DNA of 64,000 nucleotides from OFTM10 sp964196195. GTDB lineage: Bacteria > Actinomycetota > Acidimicrobiia > Acidimicrobiales > Aldehydirespiratoraceae. The stretch is taken from NCBI GenBank assembly GCA_964196195.1, contig CAXMSE010000027.1, forward strand, positions 33,249 to 97,248, read 5' to 3'. Positions 61,637 to 64,000 of this stretch are shown one piece after another; position 1 is the stretch's first letter, and every line of letters starts with the position of its first letter. Below the pieces are notes generated by a model. It saw only the letters and a program-made list of their open reading frames with translations, did not search any database and was not told the origin of the DNA. The position numbers were made by a program, and so were the translations under genes.

Positions 61637-62593
61637 ATGAGGGCAGTTGTCTACGAACGGTACGGCAGCCCAGAGGTGCTGCGCCTCGACGAGGTCGCGA
61701 GGCCTTCTCCCGTCGCCAACCAGGTGCTGGTCAGGATCGCGGCGACGTCGATCAACCTGTGCGATTGGGAAACCTTGCGAGGCTCGCCGCTGTACGCACG
61801 CATCGGTGGACTGCGTTCCCCGGCGCGGAGCACGCTGGGATCAGATATTGCCGGGTGGGTTGAAGCAGTAGGGCCCGACGTCACCGAGTTTCGGCCGGGC
61901 GACGAGGTGTACGGCGACAATCTCGAACTGAAGGGCGGATTCGCCGAGTACGCCATCGCTCCGGAGTCGGCCCTCGCCCCTCGGCCGGAGGAGTTGACGT
62001 TCGCCGAAGCGTCCACCGTCCCTCAGGCCGGGGCGATTGCGTGGCAGGGACTCGACGGCACCGGGCGTGGAGACCGTGTGCTGATCAATGGCGGTGGGGG
62101 TGGATCGGGCTCGTTCGCCATCCCACTCGCCAAGCGTCTTGGTGCGCACGTGACTGGTGTCGACAACGCAGACAAGCTCGATTTCATGCGGTCGCTGGGA
62201 GCCGATGAGGTGATCGACTATCGCGTCGATGATTTCACCAGGAGCGCGGAGCGCTACGACCTGATTCTCGACCTGGTTGCCCATCGGTCTGTTTTTGCTT
62301 ACCGGCGCGCGCTCACCCGCGGCGGCCGATACCGATGCGTGGGTGGTTCGGTATCGACGATGTTGGGGGTGGTCACGATCGGATCGATCATCGGTCGGCT
62401 GACCGGGCGACGGATCGGGCTGCTCGCGGTGAAGCAGGGACCGCGCTACTTCCAGCCCGTGGCCGACCTGTGCCGCACCGGTGACCTGCGCATTCACATC
62501 GACCGTCGCTTCGGTCTTGACGAGGTGTCCGAAGCTCTAGCGCACGTCGGTGAGGGTGGTGCACTCGGCAAGGTGGTGGTCACCGTCTCATAG
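61637..62593 (+). CDS. NAD(P)-dependent MDR dehydrogenase / quinone oxidoreductase-like
   Basis: A 318-residue medium-chain dehydrogenase. Residues 1-120 form the catalytic GroES-like fold without structural zinc; the nucleotide site is INGGGGGSGSFAI (about 150-162) and GVDNADKLDFMRSLGADEVIDY is the second Rossmann half. No zinc-ligand Cys pattern is present, so a zinc-free quinone oxidoreductase or enoyl-type activity is likely. TAGGTT at 61624-61629 is 7 nt before the ATG. Its 3' end overlaps the second amidase by 6 bp. Confidence 0.88.
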   Translation: MRAVVYERYGSPEVLRLDEVARPSPVANQVLVRIAATSINLCDWETLRGSPLYARIGGLRSPARSTLGSDIAGWVEAVGPDVTEFRPGDEVYGDNLELKGGFAEYAIAPESALAPRPEELTFAEASTVPQAGAIAWQGLDGTGRGDRVLINGGGGGSGSFAIPLAKRLGAHVTGVDNADKLDFMRSLGADEVIDYRVDDFTRSAERYDLILDLVAHRSVFAYRRALTRGGRYRCVGGSVSTMLGVVTIGSIIGRLTGRRIGLLAVKQGPRYFQPVADLCRTGDLRIHIDRRFGLDEVSEALAHVGEGGALGKVVVTVS

Positions 62594-63994
62594 GGTGGGG
62601 CGGCCGATCGGATCGACGGCGGCTTCGAGCGCGCCGCCGATCTGCAAGAGGCCACTCTCGTTCCACCGTCGCCCAACGAGCTGAGCACCGACCGGCATGC
62701 CGTTCTCGTCGAGGCCGCACGGAACGCTCAGCACCGGACACGGCGAGATCAGGTTCCACACCGCGGTCATATCCGGGTCGTAGTTCTGGCCATCGTCGAA
62801 AGAGGGCCGATCCCAGTCTGAGATCGAGGCGGGGATGGGGCCCGTCGCCATTGTGGGACACAACAGGGCGTCGTTCGCTTCGAGGATGGGGCGCATCCGG
62901 CGCCAGAGGTCGGAGCGGGTGTAGTCGACCTTCTTGTATTCCACTGCCGACATGGCGAATCCACGCTCGATGATGCCGAGAAGGTTCGGATCCATGCGAT
63001 CGCCGAACTCAGGAACCAGATGCCCGTAGTAGGTCGCCATGAAGACCTCCCACAGCTTGTTCCACTCGTTCTCCTCAATGCCAGTGAACCGGGGGTGTAC
63101 TTCCACGACTTCTGCGCCGGCGTCGGAGAGCGCATCTGCTGCGTTTTGGACAGCAGCGGCAACGCCGGGCGCGACGTGCCAGTCGTCGAGGTCGATGCTG
63201 AGCCCGATGCGCTTGCCGCGAACGTCGGGGACAACCGACTGGGTGAGGTCGAGCGCCGTCGTGACCGAGAGCACGTCGGATTCTTCGGGGCCTTGGGTGG
63301 CGCTCAGGAACAGGCGAGCGTCGTCGACACATCGAGCGATTGGTCCGTGATGGGAGATGGTGTCGAACAGGGCGGGGAGCACGTCCATCGGGATTCGGCC
63401 GAGTCCGGGCTTCAAGCCCACGACTCCGCACCAAGCCGCCGGGATCCGAACCGAGCCGCCCATATCCGATCCCTCGGCGAGGGCGACGCAACCGGAGGCG
63501 ACTGCCGCTCCCGACCCGCCCGAGGAGCCGCCGGTGGACAGATCGGTATTCCAGGGGTTACGGGTGACTCCCCACAGTGGACTCTCTGTCACGAGGCTGT
63601 GCGCGAACTCCGGGCTGGTGGTCTTGCCGATCACGATTGCGCCCGCTCGCTGGAGAGCGGACGCAATGGCGCCATCGTGTTCGGGAACCCAGTGTTGGTG
63701 GCTATATGACCCGAGCGTCGTGGTGTGGCCTGCGGTCGGCGTGGTGTCTTTGAGCGCAATTGGAACGCCGTGTAACACGCCTAGATCGTCGCCGCCGACC
63801 ACCGCATCGGCAGCTCGCTGCGCCGCGACGCGGGCTTCGTCGTCCCACACGAAGCAGAAGCAGTTGAGCGAATCGTTGATCTCGGCGATGCGATCGAGAG
63901 CGTTGCCGACAAGTTCCACGGGCGAGACGTCGCCACTCGCGACCCGCTGAGCCTGTTCACCCGCGGAAAGATACGCAAGCTCGAGATCGGCCAT
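62588..63994 (-). CDS. Amidase signature family hydrolase (second copy)
   Basis: A 468-residue amidase. Triad: K82 in IALKDT, S157 in STGGSSGGSG and nucleophile S181 in DMGGSVRIPA, again 24 residues apart. It shares only family-level similarity with the amidase at 806-2185. The start ATG 63994 is 6 bp from the right edge, so its promoter lies mostly outside the window. Convergent with the MDR gene. Substrate unknown. Confidence 0.9.
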   Translation of the reverse strand: MADLELAYLSAGEQAQRVASGDVSPVELVGNALDRIAEINDSLNCFCFVWDDEARVAAQRAADAVVGGDDLGVLHGVPIALKDTTPTAGHTTTLGSYSHQHWVPEHDGAIASALQRAGAIVIGKTTSPEFAHSLVTESPLWGVTRNPWNTDLSTGGSSGGSGAAVASGCVALAEGSDMGGSVRIPAAWCGVVGLKPGLGRIPMDVLPALFDTISHHGPIARCVDDARLFLSATQGPEESDVLSVTTALDLTQSVVPDVRGKRIGLSIDLDDWHVAPGVAAAVQNAADALSDAGAEVVEVHPRFTGIEENEWNKLWEVFMATYYGHLVPEFGDRMDPNLLGIIERGFAMSAVEYKKVDYTRSDLWRRMRPILEANDALLCPTMATGPIPASISDWDRPSFDDGQNYDPDMTAVWNLISPCPVLSVPCGLDENGMPVGAQLVGRRWNESGLLQIGGALEAAVDPIGRPTL

Positions 63995-64000
63995 CTGCGG

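Overview
The window is GC-rich, densely packed chromosomal DNA from a bacterium that is most likely an actinomycete of the Acidimicrobiia type. The reasons are GTG/TTG starts, many short gene overlaps, actinobacterial families (BTAD/SARP regulator, DUF2510, DUF4395, AIM24-like, large NAD-glutamate dehydrogenase) and a recurring TAnnnT box 6-8 nt before the start codon, as expected for leaderless transcripts. The taxonomic call is inference. I see no tRNA, rRNA, CRISPR, insertion sequence or prophage.

Layout. 0-10.7 kb: 3' end of a B12-dependent acyl-CoA mutase, Dabb protein, amidase, MeaB chaperone, small membrane proteins, a TauE/SafE carrier, an MFS carrier, DUF427, aldehyde dehydrogenase, and a thioredoxin-fold gene with an in-frame TGA exactly where the family has its first catalytic Cys (candidate selenoprotein, with a SECIS-like hairpin). 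10.7-25 kb: class I ribonucleotide reductase nrdAB, MarR regulator, lipoproteins, a DUF4395-MFS operon divergent from an ArsR-rhodanese regulator with visible operators, and a type-2-like isoleucyl-tRNA synthetase. 25-38 kb: ECF sigma factor with a likely anti-sigma partner, ABC-F ATPase, a giant SARP-ATPase-TM-BMP receptor-like regulator, a HEIGH secreted protein, and the 1607-aa glutamate dehydrogenase. 38-51 kb: AsnC regulator, kinase-like protein, spondin-repeat secreted protein, esterase, an interrupted gene, a beta-propeller lipoprotein, a 54-bp duplicated GC-alternating element, a fused pyruvate:ferredoxin oxidoreductase, MFS, a coiled-coil protein and a flavin reductase. 51-64 kb: a 1078-aa membrane protein whose C-terminus resembles the ExoY/edema-factor nucleotidyl cyclase toxin family, an SH3/M23 cell-wall pair, an MFS paralog, DUF4262, sulfotransferase, small membrane proteins, a family-A DNA polymerase, an MDR dehydrogenase and a second amidase.

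Most of the window is housekeeping and catabolic metabolism: propionate/B12, amino-acid and aldehyde oxidation, and nucleotide reduction. The items most worth follow-up are the candidate selenoprotein at 8659-9513, the cyclase-like protein at 51323-54559, the transmembrane SARP receptor at 28077-31886, and the regulatory repeats at 20827-20897 and 44081-44206.
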